Assembly (NCBI RefSeq): GCF_943193205.1
Contig: NZ_CALPDD010000014.1
Coordinates: 1-63,245, forward strand
DNA: 63,245 bases
Reading direction: 5' to 3'
Source: Alistipes muris
GTDB lineage: Bacteria > Bacteroidota > Bacteroidia > Bacteroidales > Rikenellaceae
The translations under genes were made by a program, and so were the position numbers. Numbering within the stretch: the stretch's first letter is position 1; the number at the start of each line of letters is the position of its first letter. Shown here one piece after another: positions 1-8,552 of the stretch. The notes under the pieces were generated by a model. It was not told the origin of the DNA, ran no database searches, and saw nothing but the letters and a program-made list of their open reading frames with translations.

Positions 1-77
1 CTTAATTCTTAATTCTTAATTCTTAATTCTTAATTCTTAATTCTTAATTCTTAATTCTTAATTCTTAATTCTTAATT
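1..77. repeat. Heptanucleotide tandem repeat, 11 exact copies of CTTAATT
   Basis: Eleven perfect head-to-tail copies of the 7-bp unit CTTAATT fill the first 77 bases and may continue beyond the window edge. The array ends 5 bases before the GTG start of the downstream symporter, so it forms the promoter region or the 5' leader of that gene. Seven is not a multiple of three, but the array lies outside the reading frame, because a TAA at 77-79 closes the frame. A change in copy number would therefore alter promoter spacing or leader length rather than shift the frame. Confidence 0.95.
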
Positions 78-82
78 AAAAA

Positions 83-1546
83 GTGTCCCCTCTCGCCGTC
101 ATCCTCACCGTCTCGGGTTATATAGCCGTGCTGTTCCTCGTCGCGTGGCTCTCGGGGCGCCGCGCCGACAACGCCGGATTCTTCACCGGCAACCGCCGCA
201 CTCCGTGGTACATGGCCGCTTTGGCCATGATCGGAGCCGCCATGTCTGGCGTCACGTTCATCTCCGTGCCCGGTTCCGTCGCCGCCGATTCGTTTTCCTA
301 CATGCAGATGGTCGCAGGCTTCACCGTCGGGCAGCTGATCGTCGCGTTCGCCCTCGTGCCGTTGTTCTACCGGCTGAAGGTCGTGTCGCTCTACCAGTAC
401 CTCGACGAGCGGTTCGGCATCGTCTCCCACCGCGCCGGGGCCTGTTTCTTCATCCTCTCCAAGATGTTGGGCGCCGCCCTGCGGGTCTACGTCGTCTGCG
501 CCGTCATGCAGCTGCTCGTCTTCGGGCCTTACGGTTGGCCGTTCTGGGCCAACGCCGTCGTCACCGTCGCCCTCGTGTGGCTCTACACGCAGCGGGGCGG
601 CGTCAAGTCGCTTATCTGGACCGATACGCTCAAGACCCTTTGCCTGGTCAGCAGTCTGGTCCTCACCATCGTTTTCATCGCCCGGGCTTTGGGCTTCGGC
701 GGCACGGAGCTTATCCGCGAGGTCTCCGCATCGCCCATGTCGCAGATATTCTTCTTCGACAATCCCGCTTCCGACCGTTATTTCTGGAAGATGTTCGTCG
801 GCGGCATCGTCGTCCTCGTCGCCATGACCGGGCTCGACCAGGACATGATGCAGTGCAATCTCTCCTGCCGCACGCCGCGTGACGCCCAGCGCAATATCGT
901 GCTGACGGCTTTCTGTCAGATCATCGTCATCCTGCTGTTCCTCGTGCTCGGCGTACTCCTATATTTATATGTCGACAGCCGCGGCCTCGCGCTCCCCGCC
1001 AAAAGCGACCAGCTCTTTTCGTTGGTCGCCGTCGACGGAGGGCTTCCCGCCATCGTGGGCATCGTCTTCGTCCTCGGGTTGATTTCCAGCACCTATTCCG
1101 CCGCCGGGTCGGCCATGACGGCCCTCACCACTTCGTTCACCGTCGACCTGCTCGACGGCCCCGCGCGTTACGACGAGCAGCGGCTCACCCGCGTGCGGCA
1201 CCGCGTCCACGTCCTTATGGCCGCCTGCATGACGCTCGTCATCCTCGGCGTAGGCTACCTGGCCGACGACAACGCCATCAACCTCTTTTTCCGCATCGTC
1301 AGCTACACCTACGGTCCCATCCTCGGGCTCTTCCTCTTCGGCATCCTTTCGCGCCGACGTCCCCGCGACCGCCGGGTGCCGTTCGTCGCCCTCGCAGGCC
1401 CCGTGCTGAGCGCATTGCTGCAATACGCCGCCGCCGAGCATTGGGGTTACCGCATCGGCTTCGAGCTGCTGGTCTACAATGCGCTTTTCGTCATCGCCGG
1501 GCTCTTTTTGCTCTCGCTCGGGCGCAGGGATACAGAAAAATCGTAA
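83..1546 (+). CDS. Sodium:solute symporter family protein (SSS)
   Basis: This 487-residue, strongly hydrophobic protein has about 13 membrane segments and belongs to the sodium:solute symporter family (TC 2.A.21), which moves a sugar, amino acid, vitamin or anion inward with Na+. The N-terminal part with ADNAGFFTGNRRTPWYMAAL, followed by MSGVTFISVPGSV, is typical of the Bacteroidetes branch. The substrate cannot be deduced. The start is GTG at 83: an in-frame TAA sits directly upstream at 77-79, and the N-terminus matches the usual family start. There is no visible ribosome binding site; the leader is the AT-rich heptamer array. The stop codon is embedded in the promoter of the next gene. Confidence 0.9.
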   Translation: MSPLAVILTVSGYIAVLFLVAWLSGRRADNAGFFTGNRRTPWYMAALAMIGAAMSGVTFISVPGSVAADSFSYMQMVAGFTVGQLIVAFALVPLFYRLKVVSLYQYLDERFGIVSHRAGACFFILSKMLGAALRVYVVCAVMQLLVFGPYGWPFWANAVVTVALVWLYTQRGGVKSLIWTDTLKTLCLVSSLVLTIVFIARALGFGGTELIREVSASPMSQIFFFDNPASDRYFWKMFVGGIVVLVAMTGLDQDMMQCNLSCRTPRDAQRNIVLTAFCQIIVILLFLVLGVLLYLYVDSRGLALPAKSDQLFSLVAVDGGLPAIVGIVFVLGLISSTYSAAGSAMTALTTSFTVDLLDGPARYDEQRLTRVRHRVHVLMAACMTLVILGVGYLADDNAINLFFRIVSYTYGPILGLFLFGILSRRRPRDRRVPFVALAGPVLSALLQYAAAEHWGYRIGFELLVYNALFVIAGLFLLSLGRRDTEKS

Positions 1547-1551
1547 CTTTG
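1544..1551 (+). promoter_or_regulatory. Bacteroidetes -7 box TAACTTTG for the yqeY operon
   Basis: A perfect TAnnTTTG match overlaps the stop codon of the symporter gene and lies 21 bases before the YqeY ATG. The expected transcript would start near 1558 and begin with TAAAACCGTTTTAGC, a near-copy of the palindrome that recurs elsewhere in the window. Confidence 0.6.
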
Positions 1552-1572
1552 GGGCTGTAAAACCGTTTTAGC

Positions 1573-2022
1573 ATGTCACTCGAACAACAGATTTCCAAGA
1601 GCATCATGGATGCCATGAAGGCCAAAGACGCCGTGCGTCTGAGCGCCCTGCGCAATGCCAAGAAGTACATCATCGAAGCCAAGACCGCCGGGCCGGAGCT
1701 CTCCGAGCTGCCCGACGCCGACGTGCTGAAAATCCTCGCCAAGCTCGCCAAGCAGGGCACCGATTCCGCCGCCATCTTCACCGAGCAGAACCGCCCCGAC
1801 CTAGCGCAGGAGGAGTTGGCGCAGGTCGCCATTTTCCAGGAGTTCCTGCCCAAACAGCTCTCGGCCGAGGAGCTGACCGCCGAGGTCAAGGCCGTCATCG
1901 CCGAAGTCGGCGCCACCTCCATGAAGGAGATGGGCAAGGTCATGGGCGCCGCGTCCAAGCGGTTGGCCGGACGGGCCGACGGCAAGGATATTTCGGCCAA
2001 GGTCAAGGAGCTGCTCGCTTAG
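1573..2022 (+). CDS. yqeY: GatB/YqeY domain-containing protein
   Basis: This 149-residue soluble, helical, alanine- and lysine-rich protein matches the YqeY family along its whole length (MSLEQQISKSIMDAMKAKD start; DISAKVKELL at the end). The fold resembles the C-terminal tRNA-binding tail of the GatB subunit of the tRNA-dependent amidotransferase, but YqeY is a stand-alone protein whose cellular role is not settled. The length is normal. Its stop codon is separated by one base from the start of the next gene, so the two are probably co-transcribed from the -7 box at 1544. Confidence 0.92.
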   Translation: MSLEQQISKSIMDAMKAKDAVRLSALRNAKKYIIEAKTAGPELSELPDADVLKILAKLAKQGTDSAAIFTEQNRPDLAQEELAQVAIFQEFLPKQLSAEELTAEVKAVIAEVGATSMKEMGKVMGAASKRLAGRADGKDISAKVKELLA

Positions 2023-2023
2023 G

Positions 2024-2932
2024 ATGCACCTGCCCGAAGGCGTCCGCCGCAATCTGAAAAGCATCGCCATGCCCACGGCCATGGTCGTCGGCGCATTGCT
2101 GTGCCGCCCCGTCACGGCCGTGGAGGAATGGTCGGGCCGGATGATTACCCCGGCGCTCATCTTTCTGATGCTCTTCGTCACGTTCTGCCGCGTGAAGCCG
2201 CGCGAAATGCGGCTTTCGTGGCTTCACGTGTGGCTGCTGCTTTTCCAGACAGCAGCTTCTGCGGCAGTCTATTTCGCCTTGCTCCCGTTCGACACCACCA
2301 TCGCGCAGGGGGCCATGATTTGCATCCTCACCCCCGTCGCCATGGCCGCCGTTGTCATCGCAGGCATGCTCGGCGCCAACGTCGTCACCGTGGCGACATA
2401 CAGCCTGCTCTGCAACATGACCGTGGCTTTGGCGGCCCCCGCGATTCTCACTTTCACCGGGACAGGCGTCTGTTCTTTCGCCCAGATTCTCTCGCGCATC
2501 GCTCCGCTCCTCGTCATGCCGTTCGTCGTCGCGCAGTTCTGCCGGCTGCTGACACCCCGCATCGCCCGGTGGTTCGGCAGCCACGGGCAGATTTCGTTTT
2601 ACCTGTGGTTGGCAGCGCTCACCGTCACCATAGGGCGGACCACGGCGTTCATCATCGACCTCCACGACGTTTCGCGGTCGGTCGAGTTGTGGCTCGCGCT
2701 CGCCGCCCTGGTCATCTGTCTCGTCCAGTTCAAGGTCGGGCGGACGTTGGGAAAGCGGTTCGGCGACCCTGCCGCCGGGGGCCAGTCCCTCGGGCAGAAG
2801 AATACCGTCCTCGCCGTCTGGATGGCCCAGTCGTTCCTCGACCCCATCTCCTCCATCGCCCCCACCGCTTACATCGTGTGGCAGAACTTCGTGAACAGCT
2901 GGCAGATGTACCGCAAAAATCAAGGCGAATAA
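2024..2932 (+). CDS. BASS-type (bile acid:Na+ symporter fold) transporter
   Basis: This 302-residue protein has about nine or ten membrane helices. The C-terminal stretch GQKNTVLAVWMAQSFLDP, followed by a WQNFVNSWQ-like tail, is typical of the Bacteroidetes SBF/BASS-like transporters. The family moves organic anions, including bile acids in some members, together with Na+; the substrate here is unknown. It follows yqeY by one base. A strong hairpin closes the unit at 2948-2980. Given the steroid-reductase cluster elsewhere in this window, a sterol-like substrate is tempting, but nothing in the sequence shows it. Confidence 0.75.
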   Translation: MHLPEGVRRNLKSIAMPTAMVVGALLCRPVTAVEEWSGRMITPALIFLMLFVTFCRVKPREMRLSWLHVWLLLFQTAASAAVYFALLPFDTTIAQGAMICILTPVAMAAVVIAGMLGANVVTVATYSLLCNMTVALAAPAILTFTGTGVCSFAQILSRIAPLLVMPFVVAQFCRLLTPRIARWFGSHGQISFYLWLAALTVTIGRTTAFIIDLHDVSRSVELWLALAALVICLVQFKVGRTLGKRFGDPAAGGQSLGQKNTVLAVWMAQSFLDPISSIAPTAYIVWQNFVNSWQMYRKNQGE

Positions 2933-2947
2933 TCGACTGCTAAATAA

Positions 2948-2980
2948 AATTATCCCCGGCCGAATTGGCCGGGGATAATT
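2948..2980. terminator. Strong hairpin, probable bidirectional terminator
   Basis: A 14-bp perfect stem (AATTATCCCCGGCC pairing with its complement, loop GAATT) is flanked by A/T-rich DNA on both sides. It lies between the convergent BASS-type gene (+) and the lipoprotein region (-), so it can end transcripts from both sides. Confidence 0.85.
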
Positions 2981-3002
2981 ACTATATCAGTTTTTATAAA
3001 GA

Positions 3003-3209
3003 TCAATAATATTCGTTGATGGTAGTTGTAGTTGTATTCTCTGAATTAGGGAATACCGAAGGGTCATATATTGAACTTAAAGCACGAGTTACTGTTTTAC
3101 CGGAATATTCATATGTGGTAATTATTGAATAGCCATTAGAATGATTTTCGGTTCTTATTATTCGGCCGTGCTCGTCATAATAACTATACTCATCGTGTGT
3201 GATTCCTCA
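3003..3209 (-). pseudogene. In-frame C-terminal continuation of the coiled-coil lipoprotein beyond a TGA codon
   Basis: Downstream of the TGA at 3209-3207 the same reading frame stays open for 67 codons to a TGA at 3005-3003. The translated tail starts GITHDEYSYYDEHGRIIRTE and ends TTTTINEYY. It has the tyrosine/glycine pattern of YD-type repeats found at the ends of many Bacteroidetes surface lipoproteins, unlike random translation. The simplest reading is that one nonsense change truncated a 255-residue protein to 187. Readthrough or recoding of TGA cannot be excluded, and a sequencing error is also possible. Confidence 0.55.
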
Positions 3210-3770
3210 TTTATATTTAGATGAAACAATACCATTCCGACTGAAATACAACCCGTCCACGAAAAATTCGCCGCAATCGGAATTGCCACTTGAACCGTCG
3301 CCCGTGGATTTGAGTGCTGCAACTTCCGTGTTCAGCCGTTCGATTTCACCGCCCATCCCGGTCATTCGGGCTGTCAATGTCGCCGTTTCTTCTTTCAAAG
3401 CCGAGATTTCCGGTTCCACATTCAACGACAAAATTTCTTCTTTGAGGGTAGATACTTCCTCCTTCAATGCTGCGACATCCGTGCTCGTATTCAACGCGGC
3501 CAATTCCTCTTTAAGTGCCGATATTTCCGTTCTCAAAGTAGCAATATCCTTATCCATATCCAACGCCGACAACTCCTCTTTCAACGTGGATACTTCGGTC
3601 TTCAATGTGGAAACCTCCGTTTGCAGCGCACGTATGATATTCCACAATTCCTGCCCGTTAGCAGGCGGGACCGAATCGTCGGTCGTGGACTCGCCGCAGG
3701 AATGGTTGATAGCCACCCCGACCAAAAACGCCGCAATAACGGCGATTGATTTCAAAAGGTTGTATTTCAT
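3207..3770 (-). CDS. Putative lipoprotein with coiled-coil heptad repeats
   Basis: The 187-residue product begins with a hydrophobic signal sequence ending in NHSCGES, so it is probably lipidated at the cysteine near residue 25 and placed on the cell envelope. Residues about 45-155 are coiled coil made of repeated modules of the type EVSTLKTEVSTLKEELSAL, as in trimerising stalks. The gene is clearly poorer in GC than its neighbours and may be foreign. A TGA ends it at 3207, but the frame continues plausibly to 3003 (see the separate entry), so the protein may be truncated. It lies 15 bases downstream of the DMT-like gene. Function unknown. Confidence 0.7.
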   Translation of the reverse strand: MKYNLLKSIAVIAAFLVGVAINHSCGESTTDDSVPPANGQELWNIIRALQTEVSTLKTEVSTLKEELSALDMDKDIATLRTEISALKEELAALNTSTDVAALKEEVSTLKEEILSLNVEPEISALKEETATLTARMTGMGGEIERLNTEVAALKSTGDGSSGNSDCGEFFVDGLYFSRNGIVSSKYK

Positions 3771-3785
3771 AAGGTTTGAAGTTAG

Positions 3786-4148
3786 TTATTTCCGGAAAAT
3801 AAAGTAAACGGCGAGGACCAGGCAGGCGAACCCGGCGAGGTGGTTCCACCGGAGCGTATCGGACTTCATGAAGACGAGCGCGAAAAGGGTGAAGACCGAG
3901 AGCGAGACAACCTCCTGGATGACCTTGAGCTCCCAAATGGAAAACGGACCGCCGAACTGCGCCGAGCCGATGCGGTTGGCCGGGACCTGGAAGCAATATT
4001 CCAGAAGGGCGATTCCCCAGCTCAGCAGCACGATAGCGGCCATCCCGAAACGTTCGAGCCGCGATTTGAACGCGATATGCCCGTACCACGCCAGCGTCAT
4101 GAAAGCGTTCGACACGACGAGCAACCCCACAGCAACTATTCCCCGCAT
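3786..4148 (-). CDS. DMT-like membrane protein, DUF486 family
   Basis: This 120-residue protein has four hydrophobic helices and matches the small DUF486 family, single-repeat relatives of drug/metabolite transporters. Recognisable features are the FMTLAWYGHIAF segment, LLSWGIALLEYCFQVPANRIG, and the conserved end FACLVLAVYFIFRK. The ATG at 4148 is preferred over an upstream ATG at 4190 because the latter would lie inside the HAD gene and add 14 non-family residues. It starts four bases after the HAD stop codon, so the two are co-transcribed. No substrate is known for the family. Confidence 0.8.
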   Translation of the reverse strand: MRGIVAVGLLVVSNAFMTLAWYGHIAFKSRLERFGMAAIVLLSWGIALLEYCFQVPANRIGSAQFGGPFSIWELKVIQEVVSLSVFTLFALVFMKSDTLRWNHLAGFACLVLAVYFIFRK

Positions 4149-4152
4149 CGTC

Positions 4153-4812
4153 CTACTGCAAAATAGCGCCGAGGTCCTCGACTTCGGCAAAGTTGTTCAC
4201 AATCATGTCCGCCGCGGTCTCTGCCGCCAGCACCTCGCGCGGGAGAGTCGTGGTCAGCGCAACGATGCGCCCCGCACCTGCCCGCCGGGCCGATTCGATG
4301 CCGGCCTTGGCATCCTCGAACACCACGCATTCCGCCGGATTCAGGCCCAACTCAGCCGCGGCCGTAAGGTATATTTCCGGGTCCGGTTTGCAGTGCGCCA
4401 CCCTGTCGCCCGACACGATGACGTCGAAACAGCCCTCGATGCCGCATTTCTCCAGCACGAAGTCGATGTTGGTGCGGCAGCCCGACGACCCCACGGCAAG
4501 GCGCACTCCGGCAGCCCGCAGCCGTCCGAGCAGGTCGGCCAACCCCTCTACGGGCCGGATGGTCGGCGCGTAGATTTCGCGATAAATCGCTTCCTTTTCG
4601 TCGGCCAGCGCCGCCAACCCTTTTTGACGGATTATCTCCTCGGGCATGATACGGCGCATGATGTCGTCGTTACCCATACCGAACGCCTGCGCCAACTTCT
4701 CCTGCCAATCATGCACGCCGTAGCGCTCGCAGAAAATCTCGAATGCCCGCACATGCACCGCGCTGTTGTCGACCAGCGTGCCGTCCATGTCGAATATTGC
4801 TCCTCGAATCAT
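4153..4812 (-). CDS. HAD-superfamily hydrolase, beta-phosphoglucomutase-like
   Basis: This is a 219-residue cytosolic phosphatase or phosphomutase of the haloacid dehalogenase superfamily, subfamily IA with a helical cap. Motif I is FDMDGTLVD at the N-terminus (nucleophile Asp8, acid/base Asp10), motif II is the GSSG region, motif III is the lysine in CKPDPEIY, and motif IV is VFEDAKAG. The cap and length fit beta-phosphoglucomutase-like or sugar-phosphate phosphatases, but substrate choice cannot be read from sequence. A possible -7 box (TATCTTTA, complement of 4834-4841) lies just upstream next to a small inverted repeat, ACCAAT-TTT-ATTGGT, at 4841-4855. Confidence 0.88.
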   Translation of the reverse strand: MIRGAIFDMDGTLVDNSAVHVRAFEIFCERYGVHDWQEKLAQAFGMGNDDIMRRIMPEEIIRQKGLAALADEKEAIYREIYAPTIRPVEGLADLLGRLRAAGVRLAVGSSGCRTNIDFVLEKCGIEGCFDVIVSGDRVAHCKPDPEIYLTAAAELGLNPAECVVFEDAKAGIESARRAGAGRIVALTTTLPREVLAAETAADMIVNNFAEVEDLGAILQ

Positions 4813-4893
4813 CGTTTCAGAATTTTACGGGGATAAAGATACCAATTTTATTGGTACGGGATTTGCGCGGGGGCCGAAAAAATTCCGACAACC

Positions 4894-5937
4894 ATGAACC
4901 ACGGTATCAGCGTACTTTTCCGCGCCATTCCGCTTGCGATGGCGGCATTCTGTTTTGCCTACGGGGCCTATATCTACACGGCGGGCGACGACCCCGCACG
5001 CCTGACGGCCGGACCCGTCGTATTCTTCCTCGGCTCCATCTGCATGGCCCTCTACTGCACGGCGGCCACCATCATCCGCCAACTGACCGGCACCTACAAC
5101 GAAGCATCCAAATACATCTTCCCCGCCATCGGCTACTCCTTCGCGCTGGCCACGCTCATCTGCGGCGTCTTCATCCTCACCTCCGGGATGACCGGCTGGG
5201 TGGTCACGGGCCACGTGGTCTGCGGTCTGGGCCTTATCACCGTCTGCGTTTCGACGGCCGCAACCTCGTCGTCGCGCTTCGTCCAGATTCCCCGCAATTC
5301 GGCCGACGCTTCGTTTTCGATCAACCCGCAGGGATTCACCGTCGGCCAGTCGGTCACCCTTATCGGCATCGTCAGCGCCACGGCCCTCGCCGCGTGGATT
5401 TGGTGCATCCTGCTCTATGTCCGCGGCACGCTCCCGGCCCACATCGTCGCCGGCAGCGTCATGTTCGGCATCGCCTGCGTCTGCACGGCGCTTATCGCCT
5501 TGGTGGCAAGCATCGCCCGGCAAATCCGGGGCAGCTACACGCTCAAGGAGAAATCCAAATGGACAGGGCTGGCCCTCACGATGGGCGCCCTGGCTTTCAT
5601 CCTCGGCATCGTCCTGCTGATCGTACTTCGGGGACGCCCCATCAATTTCGTCGGATTCGTACTCTTCGGCCTGGCGCTGATTTGCTGGAGCATTTCGAGC
5701 AAGGTCATCCTGCTTGCCAAAATCTGGCACACCGATTACCCGCTGGCCAACCGGATTCCCATCATCCCCATCGTCACCGCCCTCACGTGCCTTTTCCTCG
5801 CGGCGTTCCTTTTCGAGGCCGCCGGCTTCGCCCACAAGTATTTCGTGCCCGCCCGCGTTCTCGCCGGATTCGGCGCCATCTGCTTCGCCCTCTACTCCAT
5901 CGTCTCCATCCTCGAAAGCGGCGCCAGCAAGAAATAA
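4894..5937 (+). CDS. YhiM/DUF2776 family inner-membrane protein
   Basis: This 347-residue protein has about ten membrane helices and aligns by eye with the E. coli inner-membrane protein YhiM (DUF2776): the shared parts are AATIIRQLTGTYN near residue 60, SSKVILLAKIW, LANRIPIIP and the terminal SIVSILESGASKK. The sequence shows an internal repeat, with each half carrying a GHVVCG/AGSVMFG-like helix and an IARQI or IIRQL motif. YhiM has been linked to low-pH survival, but its biochemical activity is unknown. The gene is divergent from the HAD gene and ends at a shared terminator. Confidence 0.82.
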   Translation: MNHGISVLFRAIPLAMAAFCFAYGAYIYTAGDDPARLTAGPVVFFLGSICMALYCTAATIIRQLTGTYNEASKYIFPAIGYSFALATLICGVFILTSGMTGWVVTGHVVCGLGLITVCVSTAATSSSRFVQIPRNSADASFSINPQGFTVGQSVTLIGIVSATALAAWIWCILLYVRGTLPAHIVAGSVMFGIACVCTALIALVASIARQIRGSYTLKEKSKWTGLALTMGALAFILGIVLLIVLRGRPINFVGFVLFGLALICWSISSKVILLAKIWHTDYPLANRIPIIPIVTALTCLFLAAFLFEAAGFAHKYFVPARVLAGFGAICFALYSIVSILESGASKK

Positions 5938-5954
5938 CCCGCACCCTTTCAACA

Positions 5955-5989
5955 AAAACAAGAGCAGACATTCGTCTGCTCTTGTTTTT
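5955..5989. terminator. Bidirectional Rho-independent terminator
   Basis: A stem of about 15 bp (AAAACAAGAGCAGAC, loop ATTC, complementary arm) is followed by a T run on the plus strand and by T residues on the minus strand. It separates the convergent YhiM-family gene and nqrF. Confidence 0.9.
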
Positions 5990-6002
5990 TATTCACCCTA
6001 TG

Positions 6003-7265
6003 TTAACTGCCGAAATTATCATACAGGATATTCTCCGGCGGGACGCCGAGGCTGTCGAGCATCTTGACGACCGAAGCGATCATCATCGGAGGTCCGCACA
6101 TGAGGTAGATGCAGCCTTCGGGCTCCTCGTGGTTCTTCAGATAGTTCTCGAAAAGCACGTTGTGCACGAATCCGGCCGTGTACTTCACCCCTGCCGCGTC
6201 GGCTTCGGGGTCGGGACGGTCGAGCGCGAGATTCATCTTGAAGTTGGGGAAATCCTTCTCGATCTGGTGGAACTCGTCGAGATAAGGCGCTTCCTTGAGT
6301 GCGCGGGCACCGTACCAGAACGACACCGGACGCTTGGTCTTCTCGGTCTTGAACAGGTGCATGATATGGCTGCGCATGGGCGCCATGCCCGCACCGCCGC
6401 CGATGAAAATCAGCTCCTGCGTATCGGGCAGGTCGTCCGGCAGGAAGAATTCGCCGTAGGGGCCCGAAATCGTCACCTTGTCGCCCGGTTTGCGCGAGAA
6501 GATGTACGACGAGCAGATACCCGGGTTCACCTTCATGAACGAGCCCGCGGCCCGGTCGAACGGCGGCGTGGCGATACGGATGTTCAGCATGATGATGTTG
6601 CCCTCGGCCGGGTGGTTGGCCATCGAGTAGGCGCGAAACGTCGGTTCGGGGTTGGTCGTCACGAGGTCCCACATCTTCATCTTGTCCCAGTCCTCGCGGA
6701 AGCGTTCGTCGATTTCCATGTCCGAGAACTTGATGGCGTCGTACTTCGGAATGTCGATCTGAATGTAGCCGCCGCTGCGGAACTTGAGGTTCTCGCCCTC
6801 GGGCAGCTTCACCACGAATTCTTTAAGGAAAGTCGAAATGTTGCGGTTCGAGACCACCGTACACTCCCATTTCTTCACGCCCAGCACCGCTTCGGGCACC
6901 CGAATCTTCAGGTCCTCCTTGACCTTGACCTGGCAGCCCAGACGCCAGTGGTCCTTGGCCATCTTGCGCGAAATGAAGCCCGTTTCGGTCGGCAGGATGT
7001 CGCCGCCGCCCTCCAGCACCTGGCACTTGCACATGCCGCACGAGCCGCCGCCGCCGCAGGCCGACGGCAGGAACACCTTGTTGTTGGCCAGCGTCGAAAG
7101 CAGCGTCCCGCCGCTCTCGGCCGTGATGACTTTCTCACCGTTGTTGATGTCGATGGTCACGTCGCCCGACGAGGTCAGCTTCGCCTTGGCAAAGAGAAGC
7201 AGCCCCACCAGCAGCAGGGTGACGATCAGAAAAGCCGCAATCGCAACTATAATTGTCAATTCCAT
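6003..7265 (-). CDS. nqrF: Na+-translocating NADH:quinone reductase subunit F
   Basis: This is the 420-residue NADH-oxidising entry subunit of Na+-NQR. An N-terminal membrane anchor (residues 5-25) precedes a [2Fe-2S] ferredoxin domain with Cys70, Cys76, Cys79 and Cys111. A FAD domain carrying RAYSMAN and a NAD(H) domain with GGGAGMAPMRSH follow. Electrons pass from NADH through FAD and the iron-sulfur cluster to the membrane subunits, coupled to Na+ export. It is the last gene of the operon, 25 bases after nqrE, and is closed by the hairpin at 5955-5989. The length is normal and all cofactor residues are present. Confidence 0.97.
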   Translation of the reverse strand: MELTIIVAIAAFLIVTLLLVGLLLFAKAKLTSSGDVTIDINNGEKVITAESGGTLLSTLANNKVFLPSACGGGGSCGMCKCQVLEGGGDILPTETGFISRKMAKDHWRLGCQVKVKEDLKIRVPEAVLGVKKWECTVVSNRNISTFLKEFVVKLPEGENLKFRSGGYIQIDIPKYDAIKFSDMEIDERFREDWDKMKMWDLVTTNPEPTFRAYSMANHPAEGNIIMLNIRIATPPFDRAAGSFMKVNPGICSSYIFSRKPGDKVTISGPYGEFFLPDDLPDTQELIFIGGGAGMAPMRSHIMHLFKTEKTKRPVSFWYGARALKEAPYLDEFHQIEKDFPNFKMNLALDRPDPEADAAGVKYTAGFVHNVLFENYLKNHEEPEGCIYLMCGPPMMIASVVKMLDSLGVPPENILYDNFGS

Positions 7266-7290
7266 TTTTTCAGTGTCTCTGTTTAGGGGT

Positions 7291-7911
7291 TTAGAACTGA
7301 ATGCCCGAGAAAATCATGAACGCGATGCCCATCAGCCCCGTGATGATAAAGGCGATGCCCGGACCTTTCAGCGCGGCCGGGATGTGCGAGTAGGTCGTCT
7401 TCTCGCGGATGGCCGCCATCATGACGATTGCCAGCCACCAGCCCAGACCCGAGCCCAGACCGTAGACGACAGACTGCCACAGCGAGGTCAGCTGCATGGC
7501 GTCGACCTTCTGCTGCATGAACAGCGAGCCGCCCATGATGGCGCAGTTCACCGCAATCAGCGGCAGGAAGATGCCCAGCTGGCTGTAAAGCGTCGGCGAG
7601 AATTTCTCGACGATCATCTCCACCAGCTGCACGAACGCCGCAATCGTCGCAATGAACACGATGAACGACAGGAAGCTGAGGTTCACTTCGGGAACTCCGG
7701 CCCACGCCAGGGCTCCGGGTTTCAGCACGAACTGATAGAGCAGATAGTTCAGCGGCACGGTCATCACCATGACGAACGTCACGGCGGCGCCCAGTCCGAG
7801 GGCCGTCTTCACGCTCTTCGACACAGCGATGTAGGAACACATGCCGAAGAAGAAGGCGAACACCATGTTGTCGATAAAAATCGACTGGATAAAGATATTC
7901 AACGATTCCAT
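7291..7911 (-). CDS. nqrE: Na+-NQR subunit E
   Basis: This 206-residue integral membrane protein with six helices is homologous to NqrD and to RnfA. It begins MESLNIFIQSIFIDNMVFAF and carries the family segments GMCSYIAVSKSVKTALGLG and NCAIMGGSLFM; NqrD and NqrE bind an iron centre between them through conserved cysteines, and the cysteines in those two segments are candidates. It lies between nqrD (11 bases upstream) and nqrF and acts in the Na+ and electron path of the complex. Confidence 0.96.
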   Translation of the reverse strand: MESLNIFIQSIFIDNMVFAFFFGMCSYIAVSKSVKTALGLGAAVTFVMVMTVPLNYLLYQFVLKPGALAWAGVPEVNLSFLSFIVFIATIAAFVQLVEMIVEKFSPTLYSQLGIFLPLIAVNCAIMGGSLFMQQKVDAMQLTSLWQSVVYGLGSGLGWWLAIVMMAAIREKTTYSHIPAALKGPGIAFIITGLMGIAFMIFSGIQF

Positions 7912-7922
7912 ACGCTACCCTC

Positions 7923-8552
7923 CTATTTTTCCTGTAATTCCTTGTTGCGCGAGCGGTGCACCCAGATGATGCAGCCCACAATGATAAGGGCCATCGGCGG
8001 GAAGAGCATCAGACCGCAGTTCGAGTAGAACCCGCCCTCGGCCATGTACCAGCTCTCCGGGACGATGCGGTAGCCCAGCAGCGTGCCCGAGCCCAGCAGT
8101 TCGCGGAAGAACGCCACGACCACCAGTATCAGGCCGTAGCCCAGGCCGTTGCCGATGCCGTCCAGCAGCGCGGGCCACGGCTTGTTGGCCAGCGCAAAGG
8201 CTTCGATGCGGCCCATGACGATGCAGTTCGTGATAATCAGACCCACATAGACCGACAGCTGTTTCGACACTTCGTAGACATAGGCCTTGAGCACCTGGTC
8301 CACAAGGATTACCAGCGCGGCGATGACCACCAGCTGGACGATGATGCGGATGCGGGCCGGCACGCCGTTGCGCAGCAGCGACATGACGAGGTTCGAGAAC
8401 GCCGTCACGACCGTCACCGACAGCGCCATGACGATGGCCGGTTTGAGCTGCACCGTCACGGCCAGCGCCGAGCAGATGCCCAGTATCTGTACGATTACCG
8501 GGTTGTTCGCCGAGAAGGGCCCGGTCAGGTATTTGAGATTCTTGCTACTCAT
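7923..8552 (-). CDS. nqrD: Na+-NQR subunit D
   Basis: This 209-residue polytopic membrane protein, paralogous to NqrE, contains the family signatures [16 protein letters not shown] and [14 protein letters not shown] with the cysteines expected to take part in the intramembrane iron centre. The start overlaps the end of nqrC by 8 bases, which implies translational coupling. It is required for electron transfer and Na+ movement in Na+-NQR. Confidence 0.96.
   Translation of the reverse strand: MSSKNLKYLTGPFSANNPVIVQILGICSALAVTVQLKPAIVMALSVTVVTAFSNLVMSLLRNGVPARIRIIVQLVVIAALVILVDQVLKAYVYEVSKQLSVYVGLIITNCIVMGRIEAFALANKPWPALLDGIGNGLGYGLILVVVAFFRELLGSGTLLGYRIVPESWYMAEGGFYSNCGLMLFPPMALIIVGCIIWVHRSRNKELQEK

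Noticed and set aside
4743..7286. Long plus-strand open frame (over 800 codons) across the HAD, YhiM and nqrF genes
   Set aside because: It is antisense or out of frame to three well-supported genes, has Arg/Pro/His-rich composition and no recognisable domain. GC-rich DNA keeps such frames open by chance.
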